From: Cyanobacteria bacterium RU_5_0
GTDB taxonomy: Bacteria; Cyanobacteriota; Cyanobacteriia; Elainellales; Elainellaceae
Reading direction: 5' to 3'
NCBI GenBank assembly: GCA_012033255.1
Contig: JAAUSF010000022.1
Span: 1 to 54,117, forward strand
Length of the DNA: 54,117 nt
Shown here: piece after piece, positions 1 to 8,152 of the stretch
Layout: every line of letters starts with the position of its first letter
How positions within the stretch are numbered: the stretch's first letter is position 1
Notes under the pieces: model-generated
What the model was told of the DNA's origin: nothing
What the model saw: the letters and a program-made list of their open reading frames with translations, nothing else
Database searches by the model: none
Program-made: the position numbers and the translations under genes

Positions 1-66
1 AATGAGCAAATGTCAATTCAGATTTCATAAACTCAAATTTGAAGAACGGTTTGAGAAGCCATCTAG

Positions 67-194
67 GAGTGAGCGAAAGGGTTTAGATCCCCCTAAATCC
101 CCTACCCTTCGGGAAGGCTTCGCCAACAAAAGGAGACATTGATGGCTCGGTTCCTCTTTTTTTAAAAGGGACTGGGGGGATCGAACCCTTTTCA
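67..194. repeat. Imperfect palindromic intergenic repeat
   Basis: Two arms face each other: GATCCCCCTAAATCCCCT on the left and AAGGGACTGGGGGGATC on the right. They enclose a GGGAAGGCTTCG segment and a poly-T/A run. It looks like a common cyanobacterial dispersed repeat sitting upstream of the rhomboid gene. No gene is visible before position 259. Confidence 0.45.
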
Positions 195-258
195 AACAGG
201 TTCTTACTCAAAACTCAAAACTAAACCTTAGAACTCTCTTCTAGCTAGAGGTAACGCT

Positions 259-867
259 ATGAGCCGCGACAATGTTAAGGCATTGACTGATGAAGTGAAA
301 GCCCAGGGATTGATCCTGGGCGCTTTTGTTGGGTTGATGTGGATTCTTGAAATTATCGATGTGCCTCTGGGTGGAGCATCCGATCGGTGCGTTGGCTTGA
401 ACCAGTTTGGCATTGATCCACGCAATGTTGTCGGACTGCGAGGCATTTTGTTTGCTCCGTTTTTACATGGCGGCTTCATGCACCTGTTTGCAAATACGAT
501 TCCATTTTTAATGTTGGGCTGGTTTGTGATGCTCCGTCGGACGGCTGATTTCTGGGTCGTGACGGTAGTGGCAATGCTAATTGGTGGACTCGGTACCTGG
601 CTGTTTGGCGCAGCAGGCTGTCACATTGGTGCAAGCGGAGTAATCTATGGCTATCTGGGCTATCTGCTTTTCCGGGGATTATTCGATCGCAATGTCGGTT
701 CCATTGCATTCTCGCTGGTGATCTTGTTCCTCTATGGTGGCTTGATTTGGGGTGTTCTCCCAACCCGCATCGGCATTTCCTGGGAAGGACATTTATTTGG
801 TTTTATTGCAGGAGTGATCGCCGCTAAGCTGCTCGCAGAACCGAAGCGATCGTCCAGTGATTTCTAG
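259..867 (+). CDS. Rhomboid-family intramembrane serine protease
   Basis: This is a 202-residue multi-pass membrane protein. Rhomboids cleave transmembrane helices of other membrane proteins inside the bilayer. Visible signatures in order are HGGFMHLFAN (residues 70-79, oxyanion-region His and Asn), GASG with the presumed nucleophile Ser126, and EGH with the presumed catalytic His178, all within hydrophobic helices. The length suits a minimal six-helix rhomboid. The ATG start has a GAGG about 6 bases upstream. It is followed 29 bases later by rimM on the same strand. Family assignment is firm; the substrate is unknown. Confidence 0.9.
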   Translation: MSRDNVKALTDEVKAQGLILGAFVGLMWILEIIDVPLGGASDRCVGLNQFGIDPRNVVGLRGILFAPFLHGGFMHLFANTIPFLMLGWFVMLRRTADFWVVTVVAMLIGGLGTWLFGAAGCHIGASGVIYGYLGYLLFRGLFDRNVGSIAFSLVILFLYGGLIWGVLPTRIGISWEGHLFGFIAGVIAAKLLAEPKRSSSDF

Positions 868-896
868 GTCATAGCTCGATCGCGTGAGAGAAAATC

Positions 897-1451
897 ATGT
901 GGCTAGAGGTTGGCAAGATTGTTGCAGCGCAAGGGTTAAAAGGAGAAGTGCGAGTCTACTCAGATTCTGACTTCCCGGAGCGGCTTTTAGAGCCTGGACA
1001 GCGATGGCTCCTGCGTCCTGGAGCCGAAGAACCCGAATCGATCGAACTCCTTTCTGGACGTTTCTTGACGGGGAAAAAGCTGTACGTGATTCGGCTAGCT
1101 GGAATCACCGATCGAACTCAGGCAGAGTCGCTGCGCGATTGCCGATTGTTGGTGCCAGAGAGCGATCGTCCTTCGCTTGAGGAAGATGAATTTCACGTTC
1201 TGGATCTGATCGGTCTGGAGGTTTTCGATCAAGCGACTCAAAAACGGGTTGGTGTGGTTGTGAATGTGATTTCAGCCGGAAACGATCTGCTAGAAGTCGA
1301 ACGTCCCTTTGAGGGTGCCGAACCTGCTTCCTCTCAGTCTCCCCATCCTCGATCGACCGTGTTAATTCCGTTTGTGAAAGCAATCGTGCCGATCGTTGAT
1401 TTAGAACAACAGCGCATCGAAATCACGCCTCCGGCTGGCTTAATCGAGTGA
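897..1451 (+). CDS. rimM: Ribosome maturation factor RimM
   Basis: RimM binds ribosomal protein S19 and helps mature the head of the 30S subunit. The 184-residue protein has the N-terminal beta-barrel (starting [16 protein letters not shown]) and the C-terminal PRC-barrel domain ([13 protein letters not shown] onward, ending [19 protein letters not shown]). Inside the PRC domain is a short Ser/Pro-rich insertion (around residues 142-153) between LLEVERP and [11 protein letters not shown]. Start and length fit the family. It lies 29 bases after the rhomboid gene and may share its transcript. Confidence 0.95.
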   Translation: MWLEVGKIVAAQGLKGEVRVYSDSDFPERLLEPGQRWLLRPGAEEPESIELLSGRFLTGKKLYVIRLAGITDRTQAESLRDCRLLVPESDRPSLEEDEFHVLDLIGLEVFDQATQKRVGVVVNVISAGNDLLEVERPFEGAEPASSQSPHPRSTVLIPFVKAIVPIVDLEQQRIEITPPAGLIE

Positions 1452-1517
1452 CCGTTAAGTGATATCAACTTCTCAGCCTGAGATTCTCAGCCTGAACCGT
1501 GGAAAATGAGGAGCCAC

Positions 1518-1814
1518 TTATTTGCCGCCTGTGACTTGGGCGATCGCGTCTTGCAGTTCTTCTTTGTTGAAGCTTGTGAGGATAAATACCTCTTGAAAGG
1601 TTTTACCTTTACGAGCAATTAATTTGAATCCACCCCGAACTGGCACTGAAATTTTGATCTGGAGGGTAGGAGCATTCGATCGAGCGTTACCAATGACCGC
1701 AGGCGTGATCGTGTAAATGCCTTCCAGATAAGTCAGTCGCTCCAGGATTGGAATCAGACCGGGGAGGTGAGTAGAGTGGTTCCAGACGACCCTACCTTTA
1801 GGGGAATTACTCAT
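1518..1814 (-). CDS. DUF2103 domain protein
   Basis: This 98-residue protein opens with GRVVWNHSTHLPGLIPILERL and contains a basic, beta-rich core. I recognise it as the DUF2103 family, often labelled a predicted metal-binding protein; the function is not established. It is the second gene after clpS, with only 14 bases between them, so the two are probably co-transcribed. That pairing occurs in cyanobacteria and hints at a link to Clp proteolysis, but this is inference only. Confidence 0.75.
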   Translation of the reverse strand: MSNSPKGRVVWNHSTHLPGLIPILERLTYLEGIYTITPAVIGNARSNAPTLQIKISVPVRGGFKLIARKGKTFQEVFILTSFNKEELQDAIAQVTGGK

Positions 1815-1828
1815 AAAGTTTACGGCAA

Positions 1829-2164
1829 TTATGCCACCTCCAGAGGAGCCATCGTCAATCCGGCACGGCTAAGTTGCTGATGATAGAGTTCAGCCTGCTC
1901 CTGAGGTCCAACCCAGACCGTTGCTTGCCCCTCGTAGTGAACCTGATTGGTGAGTTTCCAGGCACGATCGCTACTCATGCCAGGAATATATTTCATTAGA
2001 CACTCTGCAACATGCTGAAAAGTGTTGAAATCGTCGTTCAACACGATCACCTTGTAGTTCGGGTAAGGCTTCTGGACAACTTGATTCGATCGATCGGGTG
2101 CAACCGTGGGTGCAGTGGCCATGCCGTGAGGTGCGATTGCAATTCTCGTTGTCATAGGCAGCAT
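1829..2164 (-). CDS. clpS: ATP-dependent Clp protease adaptor ClpS
   Basis: ClpS delivers N-degron substrates to ClpC/ClpP. The protein (111 residues from the upstream ATG, 108 from the ATG at 2155) has a disordered N-terminus and then the ClpS core: YKVIVLNDDFNTFQHV (the NDD substrate-pocket motif), followed by ECLMKYIPGMSSDRAWKLTNQVH and the C-terminal beta-alpha segment. Both ATG starts are possible; neither has a strong ribosome-binding site. It leads the pair with the DUF2103 gene. Confidence 0.93.
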   Translation of the reverse strand: MLPMTTRIAIAPHGMATAPTVAPDRSNQVVQKPYPNYKVIVLNDDFNTFQHVAECLMKYIPGMSSDRAWKLTNQVHYEGQATVWVGPQEQAELYHQQLSRAGLTMAPLEVA

Positions 2165-2317
2165 TACCAGGAAGATGCTTAATAAAAATACACTTACGAA
2201 TACTTTATCTTACTAGTTTAGCGATGGTACATCCGGGAAATCTACCCTAACCGTGTTCCCAATTGATCGAGAGATAATGGAAGACAATGCTCTATTCATC
2301 TCGGATAGCTGACCACC

Positions 2318-2680
2318 ATGCAAATCACTCATTACCTCCATACGGCAATCCTGGTTTCTGACTTGGCGCGATCGGAACAGTTTTATGGGACAGTGTTGGG
2401 ATTGGCGAAGGTCGATCGTTCCCTCAAATATCCCGGAGCCTGGTATCAATTGGGCGATGTGCAAGTGCATCTGATTGCAGACGAGACTTTCTCTAGTTCA
2501 CTACCCAATCCTCAAAAATGGGGACGAAATCCTCACTTGGCGATCGCGGTCAATCACTTAGAAGCCGCAAAGGCGCATCTGCAAGCGCACGGCTGTGAAA
2601 TTCAACTCAGTGCCTCCGGACGAGCCGCCCTCTTCACCCAAGACCCCGATGGCAATGTGATCGAATTAACGGAAGTGTAA
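2318..2680 (+). CDS. VOC (glyoxalase/bleomycin-resistance fold) protein
   Basis: This is a 120-residue single vicinal-oxygen-chelate domain: ITHYLHTAILVSDLARSEQFYGTVLGLA at the start, then YQLGDVQVHLI in the middle and FTQDPDGNVIELTE at the end, which are the paired beta-alpha-beta modules and metal-ligand positions of the fold. Members include lyases, dioxygenases and binding proteins, so the reaction cannot be assigned. It stands alone, divergent from clpS, and is followed by a repeat-rich intergenic stretch. Confidence 0.85.
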   Translation: MQITHYLHTAILVSDLARSEQFYGTVLGLAKVDRSLKYPGAWYQLGDVQVHLIADETFSSSLPNPQKWGRNPHLAIAVNHLEAAKAHLQAHGCEIQLSASGRAALFTQDPDGNVIELTEV

Positions 2681-2751
2681 AGCAAAAGAAATTCTCAGAG
2701 CCTATGTTTAATTCAGTTCCACCCCAAGATGCCAAGGTTCATCCCCCAAGT

Positions 2752-2845
2752 TATAGCGATAGCCCTATTGGTTAGGACATTTTTGTGGGCGGCGAAGCCG
2801 CCCCACAAAAATGTCCCTGTCCTAACTTAGCTGACTACAGCTATA
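2752..2845. repeat. MITE-like palindromic element, copy A1
   Basis: The ends are imperfect inverted repeats of about 28 bases (TATAGCGATAGCC...GGTTAGGACA against the complement of TGTCCTAACTTAGCTGACTACAGCTATA). They surround a GC-rich hairpin core, TTTTGTGGGCGGC...GCCGCCCCACAAAA. Relatives are at 42194-42287 and 49156-49269. TA at the tips suggests insertion at TA, as in IS630/Tc1-type elements (inference). Confidence 0.7.
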
Positions 2846-3074
2846 AATATGAGTGGGTAGGATGTACCCTGATTGGCTCCCACAACTTAACTCTGTGCCT
2901 ATCTTAACGATCGCCTCCGTAATTTCTGTGAGGGCAACGCAAGGTTTCTGATTGGAACAATTAAGCCGCGATGAAATTCATGCGATCGGGTAGGGGCAAA
3001 CCGCCGTTCGCCCGTCCACAGAATATCTATTTAGGCGGATTTCATCTGAGTTAAGTAGTCAGCAGAATGAATTA

Positions 3075-3174
3075 TATAGCTGAGTTCTGAGGACTGAGTG
3101 CTGAGTCAGGATTGATTGACCGTTTGCCTTTCAGCCTTTGGCAATGTCCTAACCACGCTGATTACTGCTACATA
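3075..3174. repeat. MITE-like element, copy B1
   Basis: It starts TATAGCTGAGTTCTGAGGAC and ends TGTCCTAACCACGCTGATTACTGCTACATA. The right end matches the A-type elements, while the interior (GGATTGATTGACCGTTTGCC...) differs. A close second copy lies at 42093-42198. Confidence 0.65.
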
Positions 3175-3266
3175 TCTTGTGGGATAGACATCTTGCCCGT
3201 CCGGGCGGGTATTCGCGAAGCGTGTCCGTAGGACATGGACACCCATCCCACCATTCATTAAGTTCA
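3170..3266. repeat. Dispersed repeat C, copy 1
   Basis: This segment of about 97 bases matches 23644-23741 in inverted orientation with only a few differences. It contains CCCGTCCGGGCGGG and CGCGAAGCGTGTCCGTAGGACA palindromes. Its right edge overlaps the stop codon of the neighbouring minus-strand gene. Confidence 0.7.
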
Positions 3267-4040
3267 CCTAACATGATTGAGATCGATCGCCACAAAATCT
3301 CCTCGCACCCAACCCATTGCCCCTGATTCGGGAAACTGGATTTGATACCAATAGACGCCATCATCGCCGATCGTTCGATCTAACAATTCAATGCGATCCC
3401 AAGAATAGCCAATGTGTTGAATGTCAGCCGTGGTGCTAGCTCCATCCCGGATGTTGATGGGAGATTGATATTCTCGACTGAGCAAAACAGCCGTGCCACT
3501 GGGAATAAATTCTTGTGCGGTTGTTGTCGTTCGTGCGCCTGCCAAAATTGCGGAATTGGCAAGTTCAAGCACCTCGTCTTGACGACCATTTTTGATATGG
3601 ACTTGATATAGAACACCTTCAGATTCCCAGGTGACAACGGCTGTACAGTATGCGCCACAGGTGTTCACGAAGTAGCCCCTGCTGCCGTCTGCTAACTCGA
3701 CGGGTTCGATCGCATCTCGTCCGGGTCTGGGTTCAGGCACGGCAAGCGATTCATTGCCTTCGGCCGAAATTCCGCCAAAATGACAAGCCGTTGAACCGTT
3801 GCAGGTTGATGTGTAATCAAAATTCAAGGCATACCCATTCGCAGTAGCATGACCATTCACATAAGTTTCTGCCATTTGTGGAATTGCATCCGGAAATAGA
3901 ATCGGAACTTGCGTAACTTGCTCTAGCTGAGAGACGAGTTGATCGATCGACGGAACCGTATTTGCGAAGCTGGGAGAGGAAACGCCAAATACGGTGAATG
4001 GTAGAGTCACCCAAAGAAGCCGTTTAATTAGAGATTGCAT
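3264..4040 (-). CDS. Exported SH3-like domain protein
   Basis: This protein of about 258 residues has a clear signal peptide (MQSLIKRLLWVTLPFTVFG then VSSPSFA and a cleavage site before NTVPS). The middle region carries four cysteines (CNGSTAC and CGAYC), likely disulfide pairs after export. The C-terminal third (GTAVLLSREYQSPINIRDGAS...MGWVRGDFV) has the pattern of a bacterial SH3 domain. I place the start at the ATG at 4040; a longer reading begins with TTG at 4067. The function is unknown, possibly cell-envelope binding. The stop codon sits at the edge of repeat C. Confidence 0.7.
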   Translation of the reverse strand: MQSLIKRLLWVTLPFTVFGVSSPSFANTVPSIDQLVSQLEQVTQVPILFPDAIPQMAETYVNGHATANGYALNFDYTSTCNGSTACHFGGISAEGNESLAVPEPRPGRDAIEPVELADGSRGYFVNTCGAYCTAVVTWESEGVLYQVHIKNGRQDEVLELANSAILAGARTTTTAQEFIPSGTAVLLSREYQSPINIRDGASTTADIQHIGYSWDRIELLDRTIGDDGVYWYQIQFPESGAMGWVRGDFVAIDLNHVR

Positions 4041-4280
4041 ATGCGATCGTGGTTTGTGGTAGTGCAATTTTCAGACATCAGCAAATTTTTTACGATCAAC
4101 TCCGTTCTCAAGAAACTGAATCTTGAAAAACGGCGACTTTGAGCAGAAAACTGTTTGCTGTGCCAACCCTTCATCGAGCTAAAGAAAGTAGATCGATTCA
4201 TGGTTCTGAAAGTTCCCAATAATACCAGGAAACCTGTGAATGCTTAATTAAGCCCACGTTGAGGCATTGATAAACTAAGC

Positions 4281-5273
4281 CTAGCGGAACATACTGCTGA
4301 CCGAACTGTCTTCGTGAATCCGCCAGATTGTTTCACCCAACAGATTCGCCACTGAGCGAACCGTCAGTTGAGCAAATCGTTTTTCTTCAGGGACAGGAAT
4401 CGTGTTCGTGACGATCACCTCTTCAAAGAGTCCGGTGGAAAGGCGTTCGACGGCGGGTGGAGAAAATACGGCGTGAGTGGTGCAGGCGTAAACCTGACGG
4501 GCACCATGTTCGCGCAGCAGCTTTGCACCCGCACAGATCGTACCAGCAGTATCAATCATGTCGTCTACTAGCACGGCTGTTTTGCCTTCCACATCCCCAA
4601 TCACATTCAAAACTTCTGCAACATTGTGCGCCTGACGACGCTTATCAATAATTGCTAATGGGGCATCGTTTAATTTTTTAGCAAACGCTCTAGCACGAGC
4701 AACCCCACCGACATCGGGTGAGACGACTACAATGTCAGACAAATTTTTCTCTAGTAAATAATCTAGAATCACTGGAGAGCCATAGACGTGATCGAACGGA
4801 ATGTCAAAATAGCCTTGAATTTGAGCCGAATGCAAATCCATTGCCAGAATCCGGTTAGCACCCGCTTGCGTGATCAGGTTAGCAACCAGCTTTGCTGTAA
4901 TGGATTCACGTCCAGCCGTTTTGCGATCGGCTCTAGCATATCCATAATAAGGAATGACTGCCGTAATCTGCCGGGCTGATGCGCGACGGCAAGCATCAAT
5001 CATGATCAGCAATTCCATGAGATGGTCGTTGACCGGATAGCAGGTTGGCTGCATCAAATAAACGTCACAGCCGCGAATCGATTCTTGAATTTGAATGTAA
5101 ATCTCTCCATCTGCAAATCGCTTACGCACCATCGGTCCTAAGTCCATACCAAGATAGCGAGCAACTTCTTGGGAAAGCGGAACATTTGCTGAACCAGAGA
5201 ACAGCCGAAGGCGGCTATTATCGGCAAAATGCGTAAGAGGAGGCTGAAGAGTTAAGGTGGCAGAGCGGGTCAC
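4281..5273 (-). CDS. prs: Ribose-phosphate pyrophosphokinase
   Basis: The enzyme makes PRPP from ribose 5-phosphate and ATP for purine, pyrimidine, histidine, tryptophan and NAD synthesis. The 330-residue protein shows RLFSGSANVPLSQEVA near the N-terminus, IPYYGYARADRK, the catalytic flexible segment KRRQAHN (211-217) and the PRPP-binding loop VDDMIDTAGT (236-245). The start is GTG at 5273 with GAGG about 8 bases upstream. The length is typical of bacterial class I enzymes. It appears monocistronic. Confidence 0.96.
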   Translation of the reverse strand: MTRSATLTLQPPLTHFADNSRLRLFSGSANVPLSQEVARYLGMDLGPMVRKRFADGEIYIQIQESIRGCDVYLMQPTCYPVNDHLMELLIMIDACRRASARQITAVIPYYGYARADRKTAGRESITAKLVANLITQAGANRILAMDLHSAQIQGYFDIPFDHVYGSPVILDYLLEKNLSDIVVVSPDVGGVARARAFAKKLNDAPLAIIDKRRQAHNVAEVLNVIGDVEGKTAVLVDDMIDTAGTICAGAKLLREHGARQVYACTTHAVFSPPAVERLSTGLFEEVIVTNTIPVPEEKRFAQLTVRSVANLLGETIWRIHEDSSVSSMFR

Positions 5274-5530
5274 GACAGATCCTCGACACTATAGTCACGG
5301 AAATCTTAGCATCATCAACATAAAAACATCTTTTGTGGTTTTCTCGGATACTAAAGGATATTTATTTAAGAACAATTATTCTAATCGACACCCGATCGCT
5401 CCGTCTGCAACTAGACGAGTCAACCCGTCTCTGGAACTCGATTAAAACTTATGTAAAGAGTATCCCAAGCGAAAATGTTTGAGCCGCTGCAACCATTTCA
5501 GCAAGCTTAAATTTACTACAGAAGAAAACA

Positions 5531-5573
5531 AGGGAACAAGAGAGACAGGTTCATCCTGCTCCCTCATTCCCCT
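5531..5573 (-). terminator. Probable terminator downstream of psb30
   Basis: On the minus strand, GGGAATGAGGGAGCAGG pairs imperfectly with CCTGTCTCTCTTGTTCCC around a short loop. It is followed by the T-rich tail TTGTTTTCTTC. It lies about 100 bases after the psb30 stop. Confidence 0.5.
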
Positions 5574-5585
5574 CAATAGGGCATA

Positions 5586-5645
5586 TTCTGAAGCAACCAG
5601 TTCTGAAGCAACCAGTTCTGAAGCAACCAGTTCTGAAGCAACCAG
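5586..5645. repeat. Four perfect 15-base tandem repeats
   Basis: The unit TTCTGAAGCAACCAG is repeated four times without a mismatch, just downstream of psb30. It is a cyanobacterial-style short tandem repeat with no recognised function. Confidence 0.95.
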
Positions 5646-5674
5646 ACCACCATCTAAGCTGGAAGTCCTGATCC

Positions 5675-5827
5675 TTATAGATCGCCACCACGAAGCGCCA
5701 GAACAAAAACCACTGCCGGACCTGCAATCACGATCAGCGCCAGCATCGTCAACTGAGCGATTACTTCCCAGCTAATGTTGCCAAACGCACTGAAGGCACC
5801 ACTGAACAAGTCAGCTACAAAATCCAT
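5675..5827 (-). CDS. psb30: Photosystem II protein Psb30 (Ycf12)
   Basis: This 50-residue single-helix subunit lies at the periphery of photosystem II near cytochrome b559. The C-terminal half reads [20 protein letters not shown] followed by [10 protein letters not shown], the signature Psb30 helix and tail. The N-terminus [20 protein letters not shown] is a short extension. A strong GGGAGG lies 5-6 bases before the ATG at 5827. The gene is easily missed because of its size. It is divergent from a Cys-cluster gene and two putative manganese transporters. Confidence 0.93.
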   Translation of the reverse strand: MDFVADLFSGAFSAFGNISWEVIAQLTMLALIVIAGPAVVFVLALRGGDL

Positions 5828-6033
5828 TGTTCCTCCCAAAATTAACCCGCGAGTTTGTTAAGCGTTGTTTTGACTAATAATGTCTGAATGATATTTTACC
5901 TGTTAAAGGGGCACCTCTTCTCATAAAATTGACCAATGCCTGAGTCGTTTGTTACAAAAGTTCTTATGCTGTTTTTGAACACAAAGCGGTGAAAGTAGCG
6001 GAGCATGGGAGTGATGAAGACCCGATTTTAAGT

Positions 6034-6384
6034 ATGGCAACCTGGCGTTGTGTTAAACAGTGTGGAGCCTGTTGTCATCTGGCTCCTGGCGATCGCCCCG
6101 ATCTAGACGACTACCTTACCCCCACCGAGTTAGACCTTTACCTCAGCCTCGTCGGGCAAGATGGTTGGTGCATTCACTTTAACCATGACACCCGCGAATG
6201 CTGCATCTATCCCGATCGCCCTCGCTTTTGTCGCGTTGAACCCGATGTATTCCACGATTTGTATGGTGTCAAGCCAGAAGAATTGAACGACTTTGCGATC
6301 GACTGCTGCCGTCAGCAAATTGAGGGAGTATACGGCGATCGAAGCTTGGAGATGCTTCGGTTCGATCGAGAGGTGGGGATCTAG
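6034..6384 (+). CDS. YkgJ-family cysteine cluster protein
   Basis: This is a protein of about 116 residues with the Cys-cluster (zinc/iron-chelating) motif. The N-terminus has CVKQCGACC, followed by GWCIHFNHDTRECCIYPDRPRFCRV and a late DCCRQQ. I choose the ATG at 6034 (MATWRCVKQCGACC), which places the motif at the extreme N-terminus as in other cyanobacterial members; a GTG at 5989 would add 15 residues. The function is unproven. Its place between psb30 and two UPF0016 genes suggests a role in metal handling around photosystem II. Confidence 0.8.
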   Translation: MATWRCVKQCGACCHLAPGDRPDLDDYLTPTELDLYLSLVGQDGWCIHFNHDTRECCIYPDRPRFCRVEPDVFHDLYGVKPEELNDFAIDCCRQQIEGVYGDRSLEMLRFDREVGI

Positions 6385-6489
6385 GGATTTAGGGATGAAG
6401 GATTCTTCCCTTACGAAGGGTTGCATTTCCGGGTCGGGTGCGGGATAAAATGAAAAGAATATGAAAAACCAGCTAACATTTATTCATCA

Positions 6490-6936
6490 TTGGGTTCACC
6501 ATTCGTGGAATCGATTTCAACTGTGTCTCAATTGACTGCACCCGTATTGAATCATTCACACAATCCTACAGAGACTCTGGCTGATGATACGCTGGCGAGA
6601 TCTCGATCGTCTTCTCCCTCCACTCAGCCCATGAAATCCTTTCAGTCTCGTTGGCGCAAGGAAATTGAGATCTTCTTCTCTACCTTTCTCACAATTTTTT
6701 TGGCTGAGTTGGGTGACAAAACTCAACTGACAACCGTGCTTATGAGTGCCCAGTCTCAGTCTCCCTGGGTTGTGTTCGTTGGAGCAGGTTCAGCCCTGAT
6801 TGCAACCAGTTTGGTAGGGGTCGTGATCGGGCGCTGGCTCTCGAAGCGAGTTTCCCCTAAAACCTTAGAGACGGCGACGGCGGCTATGCTGCTCCTGATT
6901 TCAGTCTTGCTGTTATGGGATGTTGTTAGTGTTTAG
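6490..6936 (+). CDS. UPF0016/GDT1-family half transporter (manganese exporter type)
   Basis: This is one half-size member of the UPF0016 family (eukaryotic TMEM165/GDT1, cyanobacterial Mnx). Full-length members export Mn2+ or Ca2+ using two ELGDK-type repeats; half-size ones are thought to pair. The key motif AELGDKTQLTTVLMS is followed by two more hydrophobic helices. About 50 residues of Ser/Thr-rich sequence precede the core. The start is uncertain: TTG 6490, GTG 6505, GTG 6523 or ATG 6631 (core only). It corresponds in type to Hmx1 of other cyanobacteria. Confidence 0.8.
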   Translation: MGSPFVESISTVSQLTAPVLNHSHNPTETLADDTLARSRSSSPSTQPMKSFQSRWRKEIEIFFSTFLTIFLAELGDKTQLTTVLMSAQSQSPWVVFVGAGSALIATSLVGVVIGRWLSKRVSPKTLETATAAMLLLISVLLLWDVVSV

Positions 6937-6971
6937 CCAGTGTTCAGCCAGATAAAAGGCGCTTTGCTCAA

Positions 6972-7313
6972 ATGTGGAAATCGTTGAGAGATGAAGAGAG
7001 TATGGATTGGAATTTGTTGGGTTTGAGTTTTGTGACGGTTTTTATCTCAGAATTGGGAGATAAGAGCCAGTTAGCCACGATCGCCCTGAGTGGCAGTGGC
7101 AAGTCGCTCCGAGCCGTTTTCTTGGGAACGGCTGCCGCATTGCTGCTGGCGAGTTTTTTGGGCGTCATTTTGGGGGAGGGTGCGTCACAGGTGTTGCCGA
7201 CTCGATGGGTAAAGGCGATCGCGGCGATCGGGTTTGCCGCAATGGCAGTGAAGTTACTGTGGTTTGGTTCAGAAGAGGAGCAAAACGAATCCTTTCAAAA
7301 CAAGCTCAGTTGA
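6972..7313 (+). CDS. UPF0016/GDT1-family half transporter, second half
   Basis: This is the second half-size UPF0016 protein, 113 residues (103 from the alternative ATG at 7002). The motif SELGDKSQLATIALSG comes in the first helix, followed by two further helices (AVFLGTAAALLLASFLGVIL and VKAIAAIGFAAMAVKLLW). It starts 35 bases after the first half, so the two are almost certainly co-transcribed. They probably assemble as a heterodimer giving the usual six-helix exporter. Its last 19 bases overlap the 3' end of the convergent DUF72 gene. Confidence 0.82.
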   Translation: MWKSLRDEESMDWNLLGLSFVTVFISELGDKSQLATIALSGSGKSLRAVFLGTAAALLLASFLGVILGEGASQVLPTRWVKAIAAIGFAAMAVKLLWFGSEEEQNESFQNKLS

Positions 7314-8149
7314 ACGGCAGGCTGATCGATCGCATCCCACGGTAGCTGAGGAACGGGTACATTCTGTTGCTCTAGCATGTGCTGGAAGTGAAGGGCGTTG
7401 CTGGGAGAGTGTTGCTCGATCGGACAATGCACAAAGAAGTAGAGGCGGGTTCCCTGAGAGAGCCATTGTTTTACCAAACTAGCCCACTGCTGGAAGTAGG
7501 GTTGGTTCAATTCCAAGGTGGGATGGCTGATATAGCGAATCAGGCTGAAGCTAGCCGTGATGCAGGGTTGTAAAGGAACTTGAGGTTTGCGACGCTCGGA
7601 GTGTAATTGCGGATCATCCGGACATTCGTAGATGGGTCGGGTATCCAGTAGGACTCGTCCGATCGCCAATTCAGTCAGGAGGACGTTCAATTGGCTGGCA
7701 TAGGGGTCTTGAAACCAGTCTGGGTGACGAACTTCTAGCGCAAAAGATGCCGCGTTTCGGGAAAGGGGTTTGAGAAAGTGAGTCAGATCTTCGAGTTGAG
7801 CAGGGCTATAACTCGGCGGAAGTTGAATCAACACAGGTCCTAATCGATCGCCCAAGCCTTGCATTCGATCGAGGAAGGCGATCGCGCCTGGGATGGCAGG
7901 AGTCAGCAAGCCGCCGTGTGTGACATCTCGCGGTAGTTTCATGCAGAACTCAAACCCTAGTGGCGTTTCCGAAACCCAACGCTTGATGGTTTCTGGATCA
8001 GGAACCGAATAGAACGTCGTATTACCCTCAACGGTGGTGAAACGACGGCTATATAGGTGCAAAAAATCTGCTGCTCGACTGCCTGCGGGAAATAGCTCAC
8101 CCACCCAATCTTTATATGCCCAAATCGCACAACCTAATCGAAAATTCAT
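7295..8149 (-). CDS. DUF72 (YecE-like) TIM-barrel protein
   Basis: This 284-residue protein begins RLGCAIWAYKDWVGELFP and contains YSRRFTTVEGNTTFY, FEFCMKLPRDVTH and LGPVLIQLPP, the typical DUF72 (YecE) pattern. The fold is a TIM barrel; the biochemical function is unknown. Its ATG lies only three bases after the stop of the upstream histidine kinase gene, so the two are likely translated from one message. The 3' end overlaps the convergent transporter gene by 19 bases. Confidence 0.88.
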   Translation of the reverse strand: MNFRLGCAIWAYKDWVGELFPAGSRAADFLHLYSRRFTTVEGNTTFYSVPDPETIKRWVSETPLGFEFCMKLPRDVTHGGLLTPAIPGAIAFLDRMQGLGDRLGPVLIQLPPSYSPAQLEDLTHFLKPLSRNAASFALEVRHPDWFQDPYASQLNVLLTELAIGRVLLDTRPIYECPDDPQLHSERRKPQVPLQPCITASFSLIRYISHPTLELNQPYFQQWASLVKQWLSQGTRLYFFVHCPIEQHSPSNALHFQHMLEQQNVPVPQLPWDAIDQPAVQLSLF

Positions 8150-8152
8150 GCC

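Larger units (their letters stand above)
2681..3263. other. Gene-free repeat-rich interval
   Basis: No credible gene is visible in these 583 bases. The interval holds three repeat units listed separately (2752-2845, 3075-3174 and 3170-3266) and short unique spacers. All three have relatives elsewhere in this window. Confidence 0.7.
5274..5674. other. Intergenic region between prs and psb30
   Basis: This interval holds the upstream region of prs (AT-rich), a likely psb30 terminator and a perfect 15-base tandem repeat, both listed separately. A plus-strand open frame crosses the repeat, but it has no family resemblance. Confidence 0.6.

Noticed and set aside
5479..5775. Plus-strand open frame with SSEAT repeats
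   Set aside because: It is produced by the 15-base tandem repeat and runs antisense over psb30; no family pattern.
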